A stretch of 64,000 bases of DNA from Ricinus communis (taxonomy: Eukaryota; Streptophyta; Magnoliopsida; Malpighiales; Euphorbiaceae), in contig NC_063263.1 of the NCBI RefSeq assembly GCF_019578655.1, forward strand, positions 1,612,001 to 1,676,000. Reading direction: 5' to 3'. Positions 37,931-48,982 of the stretch are shown here, piece by piece (the stretch's first letter is position 1; every line of letters begins with the position of its first letter). The notes under the pieces are model-generated. The model made no database searches, was not told the origin of the DNA, and worked only from the letters and a program-made list of their open reading frames with translations. Both the position numbers and the translations under genes were made by a program.

Positions 37931-38435
37931 CCACCAGTGCCATCAGAATCAAACACATTGCTACCTTGTCCTTCCACACCAACTTCCTTTCGCTCTTCCT
38001 TATTTATTACTTGGCCTTTATCATGAATTTCTTCAATGCATATGACTTTCCTCTTCTAGCTAATTACTTAAGCCTCCTCTTTTTAATCAGTCTAATAGAA
38101 GTAATGTCAAGAACTATAGATCGACAGGTAGAAAATTTTGAGGACCCACCCCCAAAATCACGCCTCTCCCGAGCAGCAACGTCAACCTCTTTTGATTTAA
38201 ATTCCCCTACAGTAAGAGGCTCTCTAATTATCCATTCCAAAACACTCTTCATAGCCTTAGTTTGTGGATGAGGTATATTAATTTTCTTAAATTTATAAGG
38301 CTTCCTGATACCCAGCCCAATATCTCTCAAATCAGGTTCAGTGAGGCCCAAAGGAGTAAGTTAAGCCGAACTTGAAGCTGTGCTTGTACTGGCAACTCCT
38401 TTACCTCTAGAGTTCATATGCCTAGGTTTGGGCCC

Positions 38436-39600
38436 CTAACCTCCCTGTAGAATGATAAGACTAGAGCCCCCTGTACCCCTTTCACAAATCATGATACCTC
38501 CAACAGGCCTTTTCCCCGCCATCATTTGAAATCCTTGCATGCCAAGAATAGAACTGGTTACCCGAGCTCCTTCTGACATATGAACTCCTGCTGATTTGAT
38601 ACTATCAGGATTCCTTTTGTCCCTGCCTCCTATAATAGCATCTGATGGCGCGTGGGCTACAACTGCCAGTTGATCCGCTCCTTCATCCTCCATTAGACTT
38701 GCTTTGTCTTATGAGATACTCATACTTTTAATGGAATTCACTTTCTAGTTTTCTTTGGACCTTAAACTCTCATTGCTGATGATTCTATTCCCTTGTATTC
38801 CCTTCGGATTTAGTTTGTTGCGTAACCAATTCTTATACTTAAACTTGCCCATTTCAATCATCGGTTGGAATTCATCCTCATCTTGGTAAGGGCACAATCT
38901 TAATCCATGCCCGATCCTCCCATATAGAAAACAAAAATCATGCAATCTTTTATACCGAAATACTATCCACTCAGATTCGTAAAAACTCATACTCTTCCTA
39001 CTCCTATCATTAAAAAACCCCACTAGCAAAGGCTCTTCAACATCTATCAAAACTCGGATCCTTATGACATGATGGTATCCTATACTTGAAGGAACTTCTT
39101 CCCACTTTACAAACATGCCAATAAGTCGACTAATGGCCATAACATTTTCTTGGTTCACTTCATTGGGGGCCAAGTTGTGGATTTCAACCCAGAAAGGATA
39201 AACCAAAAATTGCAGACATTGCTATGAAGTATTTACAGGTCATTCAGAGAGTACCGTTAAGGAATCTGAGATAGACCAGGAAGCACCTTCCATAACCTTG
39301 TCCTTATCTATGTTGTATTCAAACTGAAAAATGAACACGTTTGGCTTATGACATTGCATCAAAAGATTTTTAGATAAATTCCACAACTTGATAAGTAAAG
39401 ATTTGACTATGGGTTGCGACAAATGCTTAAAAGTTAAGATTTTCCCAACCATGAGCTTTTCATACAACTTGGAGTCCATCACGTGGTTAAACTATAGTTA
39501 TAAGACAATTTGTGTCTTTTGTATTATCTCCTAGACATCCTTTTCCTCTCCCATACTAATCCTATCACCTATCAAACCAAGGCGTTGCAATGCTATACCT
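38436..39600 (-). pseudogene. LINE-B ORF1 (DUF4283/zinc-knuckle type)
   Basis: Fragments at 39482-39240 and 39206-38745 match the DUF4283-like N-terminal half and following zinc region common in plant LINE ORF1 proteins. Visible blocks are F-I-F-Q-F-E-Y, P-F-W-V-E-I-H-N-L-A and Y-K-R-L-H-D-F-C. The knuckle near 38925-38955 reads C-F-L-Y-G-R-I-G-H-...-C, so the second Cys is Tyr. The stretch to 38436 is a polar tail. The protein would bind element RNA; the copy is broken by stops between the fragments. Confidence 0.75.
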
Positions 39601-39746
39601 ACCTTTCCTGTCATCGATACAAGAATTGATGAACCCCTAGACAAAATAAATGATCTTGGCCACCAGCTACGTCGAAAGGAGAAAAGCAAAAAGAATCTAA
39701 TAATGTGCCCTCCGTCACTCGAAATTACAAAATTAAAAAGGAACAT

Positions 39747-42700
39747 ATGATGAATATATTTACAATAGTAGTCGTCTTGTTATGATAACGAATAATCTCG
39801 GAAGTAATTTAAAATTTTTATTAAATTAGTCATTTATTCGTGCGGTGCACGACCATTATTATTATTTTGATTATAAAATTAAGTTGATAGATATTATTTA
39901 ATATTTAATATCAATTTATATATTTTTTTTAAATAATAGCAAATTAACTATTTTAAACGTTCTTGATTTTTTTTAAATTTTAGAATTTTATTAATGCAAT
40001 AATAAAAAATTATTTATTAATTAATTTTAATATTATATAAATTAATATATAAATATAATTAATATTATTATTTCTTAAAAATTGAAAAATTATTATGTAA
40101 TTGAAAAATTAATTTATTATATATTTAATATTAAAAATATAATTAAAAATATTATTTTCTAGAATTAGAATGTAATTATAAAACTAATTTAAATTTATTT
40201 CAGAAGTGATCTTCAGCTTTTAGAAATAATTTTTCGAAAAATACTTTCACAAAGAAATTCTCAAAACAGATTTGTATCAGTGAGTGGATGGCATTTAAAA
40301 TATTCTTATGTATTAAATGTATTAAATTAAATCCTTTAATTTTGTTCACATTCGAATGTTGTATGAATCCATTGCCGACCATTTCCAGTTTTATGTTCTC
40401 AATTCATGCATATGCATGAATAATTGTGCCAAATTATTAAACAAAGTTTAGTCATTATAAAATTTCTGAAATTAGGTCAAAATTAGTGGTCTGCTAAGTG
40501 ACTGTGTTACTTTTAAATATTTTTAATTTATAAGGTCTTATTTATATATATAAAATTAAACTAGATACATGACTAAATACTTATATTTATATAAAATAGT
40601 TAACTACCATCAAATATTTCATTATTTATCTATCTGATATATCTACTTATCAAATTGTTCATATATAAATACTTGAATGTTAATTTACACATTATAACTT
40701 ATTCAAACTTAAAAAAATTTAAAAAAATTTGACACATGTCACCATTATTATAATAAGAATTTGATTTAATTCTTATTATTTTTTAAATCTCTCTAAATAT
40801 CTTTATTATTCCATAATTTATATTTTTTTTAACTCCTATAATCTTTTTGAATATTTTTATATTTTTATGAAATATCTTTTCTATCTTTAAATTTTTTTTA
40901 AAGTATATTTATTTAGCCGTTTTTGAATAATATGTTTATTTGTAAAAAATAAATAAGAGAACTAAATATTATCTACTTGTCTATTTTTCTTATTTAATTA
41001 TAAACACATTTTATTCAAATTTATATGTCTAAATAAATATACTTTTGGAAAAGTTCAAAGAATCAATAAAATGTTCATAAAATATAAAATATTAGGAAAT
41101 ATTATGGATTAAAATAAATTTTATATAGATTATTGAATAATAAAGAAATTTAATGGGATTGAAAGATAATTTTGCAAAACTATGAAGATTGAATTATATT
41201 TTTATTATAATAATGCTTGAATGCGTCAGCTTTTTTTTTATTTTATTTTCTGAGTGTGCATGAGTTATACGCATGCCAAATCAGCATTCAAGTATTTACA
41301 TGTTATTAATTTAGTAAATAGAGGTATATAATAAAAAAATCATAAAGTATGAGGTGTTAGTTGACTATTTCATACAAATAAAGGTGTTTGATGACATATT
41401 TTATCTGTAACTAAACTGATATCTCATAATTTAGCAAAAAATAGAATAATTGATAAGTAATATAAAATAGATAATTTTATTAATTTGTTAACTAATATAT
41501 TAGTTATATTCTCAAAAAGAATATATTAGTTTTATAAGAACTAGTATTAAAAATATTAGAGAATTAAGAATCATTCATTAGATACTATTTTTTAAATTAA
41601 ATATATTATGTAATTAGAAAATATATGGGTTAGTATATTTATATAATATTTTAAACAAAAATATTTATTTAAAAAATCTAAAAATTGCACATCAATATAA
41701 TATTTATTTATAAAAAAAATTACACATACAAATAAAAAGTTTAATTTATATAGGAATACTTATATCTAATTCTTATATATGATTAATCATTCTTTTATTT
41801 TATTTTCTTTTTTCAGCTAGAATCAGAATTACCCACCAGCTCCTCCTCTTCATCACCACCATTCCTGCTTTCTCCTTCCATCACTTTCAAACCTAGTAAG
41901 CTCCCATTAACTATTACTATTAAAAACTCAATAAAGTAATTATCTTTCCATTAGCAAACCTAACAACAATCTCGAACCAACAATTGCCTCTTTTTTTTCT
42001 TTTCATAATTTTCTATTGCAGTTCTCTCTTTCTCTCTCTCCCTTTTAGCTGTGAGAAACAAAAATAAAAATAACTATGATATTGAATAACAAAAAGAAAT
42101 TTTAAATCTAAAGAATACTAAAAGCAATGTGAAAGTAAGTTCAATGTTGAAATGAAGAAGAAAATAATTGGATGTAATGGAGTTTTATAAACTCACAAAT
42201 TAGCATGGTTTAGGTAAATAAATCAATATACTTTATTATTATCATTATTATTGAATGATAATAATGTTGATATTTTAATATTTTTCTGAAGACCACTAAT
42301 GATAACATGAGAATAAATTACCGCAAGGACTTTTTAGTTGATAAAAATGGCTAAAATGTAAATTTGCCTCGTAAATTTAGAGATAATGCGATTGATTCAG
42401 AACTTTTAATCAATTTTATTGAGTAATTTGCTAAAAATAGCCAATTCCTTCCAACTAAGGTATTTAACTCTTAGAAAAGGAAGTCAATTGGATTCTTAAA
42501 TTTCATATTAATATCGGATTATATAAAAATAAATTTTTTATTAAATCAGGATAAATTTATTTAATAAATTTATTTTTAATACCTAATAATAAATAATTAA
42601 ATAATATCTTAATTGAAATTTTAACGACATAATATTACTATATAAGATTATACTTTTACAAAATTTACAGTAAAGTTTCTATATTTTAGTAATATTTAAT

Positions 42701-43319
42701 TTTAATTTCTCATGAAAGTAATAACTTAATATTTTTTTATTATTATAGTTTCAGACTCGATTCAAGTGTTGATAAGATGAGAATACTGGAATAATGGGTG
42801 TTTAGCTGGTGAATTAGTTATTTAACCACTTAATATTTATAAAATTATTAATTTAATATGTCAAAATTTAGTTGAAATATTTTTATTATTTATATAATTA
42901 GTATAATGCTAAACAATTTTTATAAATTTAGTACACAATTTATAATTATTAGTTATTAATTATTATAATTGATGATGGTAAATTTTATTAGACATTAAGA
43001 TCAAATTATATAAAGTTAAATAATTTTTCTCTAACTTAATTAAAAATATCTCTATATATAATTTGAGTACTAAATTGGATTTTTAGTGAATTAAATTTTT
43101 TGATTAAGTTTAACTAACCACTTTTGGCAAGTTGTTGAATAAATTAGATAAAAAGTTAAAAAAAATAAATTAAGAATCAACAAGTAATAGTTGATTTAGT
43201 CACAATTAGCTGCTGATTGTATCAACTCTAATTTAAAGTTTTATTTTTTCATTTCAACTAATAACTAATTTAATCTTATTAATAATAACTTACTTTAAGT
43301 TATCTTTATTAAAACTCAT
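39747..43319. other. AT-rich spacer
   Basis: No gene is supported. Most of it is very AT-rich. At 41817-41900 a GC-richer island follows a pyrimidine tract and CAG, and could encode about 27 serine-rich residues (see findings). No start codon or continuation was found. Confidence 0.55.
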
Positions 43320-43598
43320 TGTCAGCATCCATTTTTCGGATCTAGATATCGAGAGAATTACAAAAAATCAGATGATAAAAGTTACTGCCTTTCTCGAATC
43401 TCGGAGGTTTAGAAGGACAAATCTGGAAGAAAGATGGAAATAATTGGACTTAAGATTACTTTTCTAGAATTAATTTGGACTCAATTGACAGAAAAAATAA
43501 AGTTTTACGAGTAAAACAACAGTTTTCACAAGTTTAGGTACTAAATTGTCAAAAATTTTAGAACTTTTGCTTCTTCGAGCTTATCGGCTTTGTGCACA

Positions 43599-43670
43599 GC
43601 CCAATCGGCTCTACATAGAATCGATTGGCTTAGCATAGAGCTGATTGGCTCTACACAGTGCTGATTGGTT
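43599..43670 (+). promoter_or_regulatory. Cluster of CCAAT boxes in the LTR promoter
   Basis: Four copies of a near-palindromic motif (AGCCCAATCGGCT, CGATTGGCT, CTGATTGGCT, CTGATTGGTT) within 72 bp. Each contains CCAAT or its complement ATTGG. The cluster lies about 260-330 bp before the TATA box. CCAAT boxes bind NF-Y factors; a role here is inference. Confidence 0.55.
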
Positions 43671-43926
43671 GTTTTTCGAATCTAACACCATTTTATGTAT
43701 ATTTTCAACCTAAAATGCCAAAAAATTGGTAAAAATAAGTTTTTAAAAGGTATTTACGATAATTATTGAGACTTTTAAATATTTTTTGATGATTATTGTT
43801 TGAAAATAAAAATATTTAATCCTTTTTTATTTGATATTAATATAATAAATGGGAGGGTAATTACAATATTTTTAAAAAATAATTGAATAATTGTTAGTAT
43901 TTTTTAGGATTTCCTAACTCTACTCC

Positions 43927-43993
43927 TATAAATAGAATAATATGGCATAGATCTAGGATTTTCTAGGGCTTCCTAACCCTACTCCTATAAATA
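43927..43993 (+). promoter_or_regulatory. Duplicated TATA box of the 5' LTR
   Basis: TATAAATA occurs at 43927-43934 and again at 43986-43993. Both sit in a 59-bp tandem duplication with the shared block CTCCTATAAATAGAATAATA. The 3' LTR has a TATAAATA at 63984-63991. Confidence 0.75.
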
Positions 43994-44614
43994 GAATAAT
44001 ATGGCCTAAGTCTAGGGCTAACAACACTGATTAATTACTAGAGTAAGAATTCTCAAGATTTTCTAGCTACATCGACATATACAGAGAGTTAGCCCTTAAT
44101 AAGCCACTAAGACAGAGCTTCCGAATTAGGGAACCTATTGAAAAATAATAAAAAAATTTCTAAAATGCCAAAAGCAGAACTGAATTCCCAACCACCATTT
44201 GATTCAACAGCTTTCTCGTCTCTTAAGACTCATAGAATGACAACCAATAATGACAACTTAAGGGTTCTACATCATCAACATATGTACATAAAAATCAAAC
44301 AAATAAAGAAAAGCCAGCTATCGAAATCTTGAGAAACTAAACCCATCAAACCTATGCTACCTCCTCAATAGACCCCCATCCAAGATTAGAAGAAAGGTAA
44401 TAAACCCAAACTTTTATTAAGTATTTTTTATCTCCTTATTAGATAGAAGTGCTTTTGTGTAGTTGACCCTATTGACTCAAGGTTAGACAAAAAATAGACT
44501 CATGTTGAGGGTGAAAGGAAAAATTTGGTTCTTCCACGGTAGGACCCACTCAAGTCTACCCCATCTTCACCATCACCATCAGCCATAACCCAAAACCTTG
44601 AAGCAGAGATCAAC

Positions 44615-46912
44615 ATGATTTCAAAAGAGTTTGAAATTGACAAAAAACTCTTGCATGAAGATTTCTATTCAAAGAAAAACCATCTTAAAAAACTTTGGTT
44701 TTTTAAGAATTTTTTAAAAGAAAAGGATAGTATACAAGAAAGATACTATCAATTTTGCATAAAAAACAAAGCCCAAATCAAATTTTTTGATTGGTTTCAA
44801 ATTTACTGCAAAGAAAATAGTATCCTTTATCCCTTTAAGGATAAGACCATTAGTCCTGTCACAGTAAGGAACAAAGCCCCTGAGTGGAAGGTAGGAGAAA
44901 ACCTAACTGTCCAGTCGGAACATCCTCCTCTTAGGACGATAACCATTCCTTATGGAGAGAGTGAGATAGAGGCTACACCTTACAAATTGGTAGGCGAAGA
45001 CCTAGATAGGAATGTCAAGAACATTGTTCAGCAGAATAATTTCTCAAATACCTGTCTAAACACTATAGGAAAGCAACTGGTTAGGATAGAAAACCAGATT
45101 CAAAAGCCTCCTGTAGTTGTGACCTCTCCAATCCCCAATACTGGTCAACCAAAAGAGTCGAACCAGTCAGAAAAGCTTAAAAACCCAGTTTTTAAGCCAT
45201 ATCAGCTTACAAAGCCAAGCCAAGACCATTTCCAAAAGCAAACTGAGTTTGCCAAAGCAGTCAGAGAGCAGCTTAGTCTATTAGCAACCTCTGAGTCATC
45301 CAAAAACCTAGTACCAGATACTCCTCAAAGTAGTAGGAATATCAGTGCTATAGGACAAGCCCAAAGCGATGAGTCTAACGATTCAGAGCTTGAAAGCCCT
45401 ATTCAAAAACCCTTCAATATCAACAGATTGGGAATCCAATCCCCTAGATTGACCTGGAATACTCCTAGGAGTACTGCTCCAGATCTAGGAATTGAGAATA
45501 GAAACAACATCCTAACCCAGTCTAGATTCAATGCCTCCTCCGTCTATGAATGGAATATAGATGGAATGTCTGAGTACAATATCCTTGGTCTCTTACAACA
45601 GATGACCATGGCAGCCAATGCATACAAAACCCAAAGTGGTACCTCCGATAGAGCTATTGCTGAGCTCCTGATAGCTGGATTTTCTGGCCAGCTTAAGGGA
45701 TGGTGGGATTATCATCTTACTCAAGCACAGTAACTCCAAATCCTAGGTGCTATCCAAACCACAGTAGAAGGAACTCCTATTCTAGATGAAATAGAAAATC
45801 CAATTGAGGATGCAGTGTCAACTCTAATCCTCACTATTTCCCTTCATTTCATAGGAGACCCTTCTCTGCTCAAAGATAAAAATGCCGAGCTCCTTAGCAA
45901 CCTTAACTGTAAGAAGCTTAGCAACTTCCAAAGTTACAAAGACACTTTCCTAACCAGAGTCATGCTTAGGGAAGATTCTAGCCAACCTTTCTGGAAAGAA
46001 AAATTCTTAGCCGGTTTACCTAAGATTTTAGGTGAGAGAGTTAGGAATGCCATAAGAGAAGCCCATAACGGTCAGATCCCTTATGATTTCTATACTTATG
46101 GTGAGTTAGTTAGTCTAACCCAGAAAGAAGGTTTAAAAATTTATCATGACCTTAAGCTTCAAAGACAGCTCAAATGGGAGATGAAAAAGACTAGGCAGGA
46201 ACTAGGTAGTTTCTATAACCAGTTTGATTACAACCCAATAGAGCCCGTGTCTAGTTGCAAAGGGAAATGCAAAGTTGATTCTTATTCAAAATCTTTCAAA
46301 AAGAAACGATTTTCCAAATATAGAAAGCTTTCTAAAAGTAAGGAAAATTTCTATAGAAAACCATCTTCTTCCAAATTTCTTTCGAAATTTCCAAAGAAAG
46401 ATTCAAAAAAAGATTTTCCAAAAATTACATGCTTTAAATGTGGTAAGAAAGGCCATACTTCAAAGTATTGTAAGTTTTCAAAGAAACTCCATGAGCTCCA
46501 AATAGAAGAAGAAGTTTTAGCAAAAATTTCTGCTCTTCTAGTTGATTCTTCTGAATCAGAGTTCTCAAATAGTGAGGAAGAATTTTAAATTGATGAAATC
46601 AAAACCTCAACTGATTGCTCTCAGACAGATTCAGAAAGCTCTTCAAAGAACATTAATATGCTCACTAGGCAACAAGAAGCTCTTCTTGAAGCTGTAAAGC
46701 ATATTAGTGATCCTCTTATTCAAAAACAGGTTTTAAAAGAGATTTTAAAAACTGAATCTCTGGTTCCTTCTTCTAGTAAGAATACTTATGATCTTACTAT
46801 GATTTTGGACAAAGGGAAGAAGTTGAAAAACCCTCTTCCTACTATTCAGGAACTCCAGAAGGAGATTAAAACCATCAAAACAGAACTTGAAAGAGACAGC
46901 ATAGAGAGATAA
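44615..46912 (+). pseudogene. Coat/Gag-like ORF of an endogenous pararetrovirus-like element
   Basis: One frame of 766 codons from ATG 44615 to the stop at 46910-46912, interrupted only by TAA at 45731-45733 and 46586-46588. The first part is Lys/Asn-rich. The middle has a G-F-S-G-Q-L-K-G-W-W-D block near 45675-45710, typical of capsid-type proteins of plant reverse-transcribing elements. A zinc knuckle with C-X2-C-X4-H-X4-C spacing (C-F-K-C ... Y-C) lies near 46429-46470 in a very basic stretch. The frame ends with an acidic and coiled tail. Upstream, degraded coding sequence continues back to about 44150. Wording resembles plant caulimovirid-derived polyproteins, but a retrotransposon Gag is possible. 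No protease, RT or RNase H follows, so it cannot replicate. Confidence 0.6.
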
Positions 46913-47137
46913 GCTCTTATGTTATCTTGTTCTCATCAACGCGAAGAAATATAAGAGTGAAAAGAGTGAGTAGAGAGAGAAAGAAATCTTGTAACTCCTC
47001 TTGTAAGTCTATATTTTCTTCTATTTCAAAGTTTTACAAAGTTGTATGTTTGTTTAAAGCTTTCAAAGTTGTTTATATGTCCATGTTCAAAGTCTGTTAT
47101 TATTAATAAAGCAATTCAAAGTTTATCTTCTTTATCT
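46913..47137 (+). other. Untranslated region with poly(A) signal
   Basis: After the coat-like frame the sequence is non-coding and T-rich, with an AATAAA at about 47105-47110. It leads into the 133-bp repeat and primer site. This looks like the 3' end and LTR or terminal-redundancy region of the inserted element. Confidence 0.5.
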
Positions 47138-47270
47138 ATCTTCTTCTTTCCCCATCATCAAGCGTATGCTCTGTGCTTGCCTCGTCTGAGGATCCTACAC
47201 ATCAGAAACTTGTTGTTCTAAATCTTCACTGCTTAATATTTCCTTTTGTTTTCTAGATCTAGTTTCAATT
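47138..47270 (+). repeat. 133-bp direct repeat, copy 1 (before primer site)
   Basis: Matches 47493-47625 with five substitutions by eye and no gaps. Copy 1 ends in CTAGTTTCAATT and runs straight into the tRNA-Met primer site. It behaves like an LTR end or pararetroviral terminal repeat. Confidence 0.9.
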
Positions 47271-47284
47271 TGGTATCAGAGCCA
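47271..47284 (+). other. Primer-binding site, tRNA-Met type
   Basis: TGGTATCAGAGCCA, an exact initiator tRNA-Met complement as used by caulimovirids and many copia elements. It sits directly after repeat copy 1. Confidence 0.88.
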
Positions 47285-47492
47285 ATTGGGTTCCGGGACT
47301 AGAAGCATATCTTCATTATAAAGATTTTACATTCATTTTAAACTGCATCAGGTTTCCTATAGGCAAGTTCTGTTCATTTTATCTTGTGATAGTAAGACCC
47401 GACGGACAAAAAGGCCGAGAGTCATGGTCCGAGCTTGTCTAGAAAGTTATTTTGGTTTATTTTAAAATGAATTTAGAACCTTTCTTCTGTAG

Positions 47493-47625
47493 ATCTTCTT
47501 CTTTCCCCATCATCAAGCGTATGCTCTATGCTTGCCTCGTCTGAGGATCCTGCACATCAGAAACTTGCTGTTCTAAATCTTCACTGGTTAATATTTCCTT
47601 CTGTTTTCTAGATCTAGTTTCAATT
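47493..47625 (+). repeat. 133-bp direct repeat, copy 2
   Basis: Second copy, 222 bp after the first, ending CTAGTTTCAATT but followed by GGCATGAG, with no primer site. It marks the right end of the inserted element inside the Tat-like LTR. Confidence 0.9.
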
Positions 47626-48596
47626 GGCATGAGAAATGGAGAAAAAATGTAGGAAAGCCACCTAAAAACCCTAGAGCCGATCAACTCAATACAGAGCCGA
47701 TTAGCTTTGGGCTGAGCCGATTAGCTCTATACCATGAGTCAATCAATTATGCATAATTCTTAGCTAATTTTTGAGTTTCTAATGTATTTTTAGAAACTTT
47801 ATATACTGTAACGTAGTTTTAGGATTTTTCTTTCCAATTTTTAGTTGTAGACGGGTTGTAATAGCTAGATTTATTTTTTGCTCTTTATTTTTGCTTTATC
47901 TGGATGGATGCTAAAAATCTATTGTATGATTGTCTAATTAAAACTGACAATATAAATATAGGCTTTAAAATTGGACCTAGCATGAAAACTGTAGTCCATC
48001 AGGTTATTAAATGGTAATGGGGCCTTAAAATTGCCATAGACTTAATGGGCTTTGCCATGCTTTAGTTAGGTTAAATTCGACCATATTAGATTTAAGATTA
48101 CTGAATTAGACCTTTTCATAAAAAGTAATCTATTTGGCTTAAAGGCTGGAAAGCAAAGCATAATTTATAATCAGGCTAGATTAAGTGGGCTTTATGCATA
48201 ATTAATTAGTAAGTTAGGTTAATAACTTTGAATATAGGCTGGATTTTGATAAAATGGACTATATTCATATGGACCTCACATGTTATAGTGCTTGATGTGT
48301 AATATATATAGTTGTTGCATTTATAGAGAATAACTCGTTAAACAATAAAATAAAAGACAAATATACACAAATAAGGAAGTTGGCTTTTGGATCCATCTTT
48401 GGATTTATGACGTAAGATTCTTTATGGAATCAAAAAACATCATTCATTAGTAGAGTGTCCCGGTTACTTGAGTGGCATCTCCCATCTCCGCACTATCTCT
48501 GTGACTAGTTAGCGTATTCCTGATTAGGTTGAAAAGCCTTGTAGTGCCGTAGTCGCTAAAGACACTTGGGTGCACACCCGAAATAATCGCCCACGG

Positions 48597-48614
48597 TGGC
48601 GACTCCACTAGGGA
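48597..48614 (+). other. Primer-binding site of the Tat/Ogre-like element
   Basis: TGGCGACTCCACTAGGGA. This is close to the tRNA-Arg complement TGGCGACTCC(G/A)CTGGGGA known for Ogre/Tat elements, with one base changed (CTAGGG for CTGGGG). It lies three bases after the inferred LTR end. Confidence 0.8.
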
Positions 48615-48852
48615 TAAGAGAAGTTGATTCTAGTGTATGTTTTGTCTTAAATTTTATTATTTAACGAGTGGTTCTTGCATCACTACACCACTATCACACA
48701 TTGTGCACTTTGGTCCCCAGAGCCTCGATGACGTCAGTTAGTGGTTCTTTGGTTTCATTCAAACCTTGGAATTGCGACACTGGCCAACCATCACTCATAA
48801 GTAATGAGTGAATTTTTTCATCACATGGACCCTTGAGTGGGGAGACTGATAT

Positions 48853-48982
48853 GCTATTTATGTAGCTATAATCTAAGGCAGTGAACCTATCAATACAGTC
48901 TAGCACTAATAGCGAGTATCAAGGTCGTATTCTCGGGAAAGTGAAAACCCAGAGTTACTACTTCGTTCTTTGTTATCTAACC
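48853..48982 (-). repeat. Left arm of inverted repeat around the Athila block
   Basis: About 115-130 bp matching the reverse complement of 54498-54612. Shared anchor blocks are GTGAACCTATC, CTAGCACTAAT, GTCGTATTCTCG and TTATCTAACC, in the same order. It is part of a longer non-coding repeat running to about 50395. Confidence 0.82.

Larger units (their letters stand above)
32531..39746 (-). mobile_element. LINE-B, split by a solo LTR and lacking its RT core
   Basis: The order on the minus strand is an ORF1-like nucleic-acid-binding protein (about 39600-38436), an endonuclease start (about 37920-37750), a pre-RT block near 36870, then directly post-RT sequence (36790-36385). After the inserted LTR (36379-33527) come zf-RVT and RNase H parts (33521-32660). 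A run of eight A on the minus strand at about 32538-32531 is a likely remnant poly(A) tail. Stops and frameshifts are frequent. Confidence 0.82.
43320..48593 (+). repeat. 5' LTR of the Tat/Ogre-like element, interrupted
   Basis: The start TGTCAGCATCC aligns with TGTCAGCACC at 63471; later blocks (GATCTAGA-ATCGAG, GATAAAAGTTACT, the CCAAT cluster, the TATA box) also align. The end is inferred at CGCCCA, three bases before the primer site. The LTR is much longer than expected because a reverse-transcribing element relic occupies about 44140-47625. The true junctions are not sharply visible. Confidence 0.65.

Noticed and set aside
38064..38351. 95-codon minus-strand frame as a separate host gene
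   Set aside because: It lies between LINE-B ORF1 and endonuclease in the same orientation and is best read as decayed LINE linker sequence.
48694..48906. 70-codon minus-strand frame beside the Tat primer site
   Set aside because: It overlaps the inverted-repeat arm, the matching arm does not keep the frame open, and no similarity is recognised.
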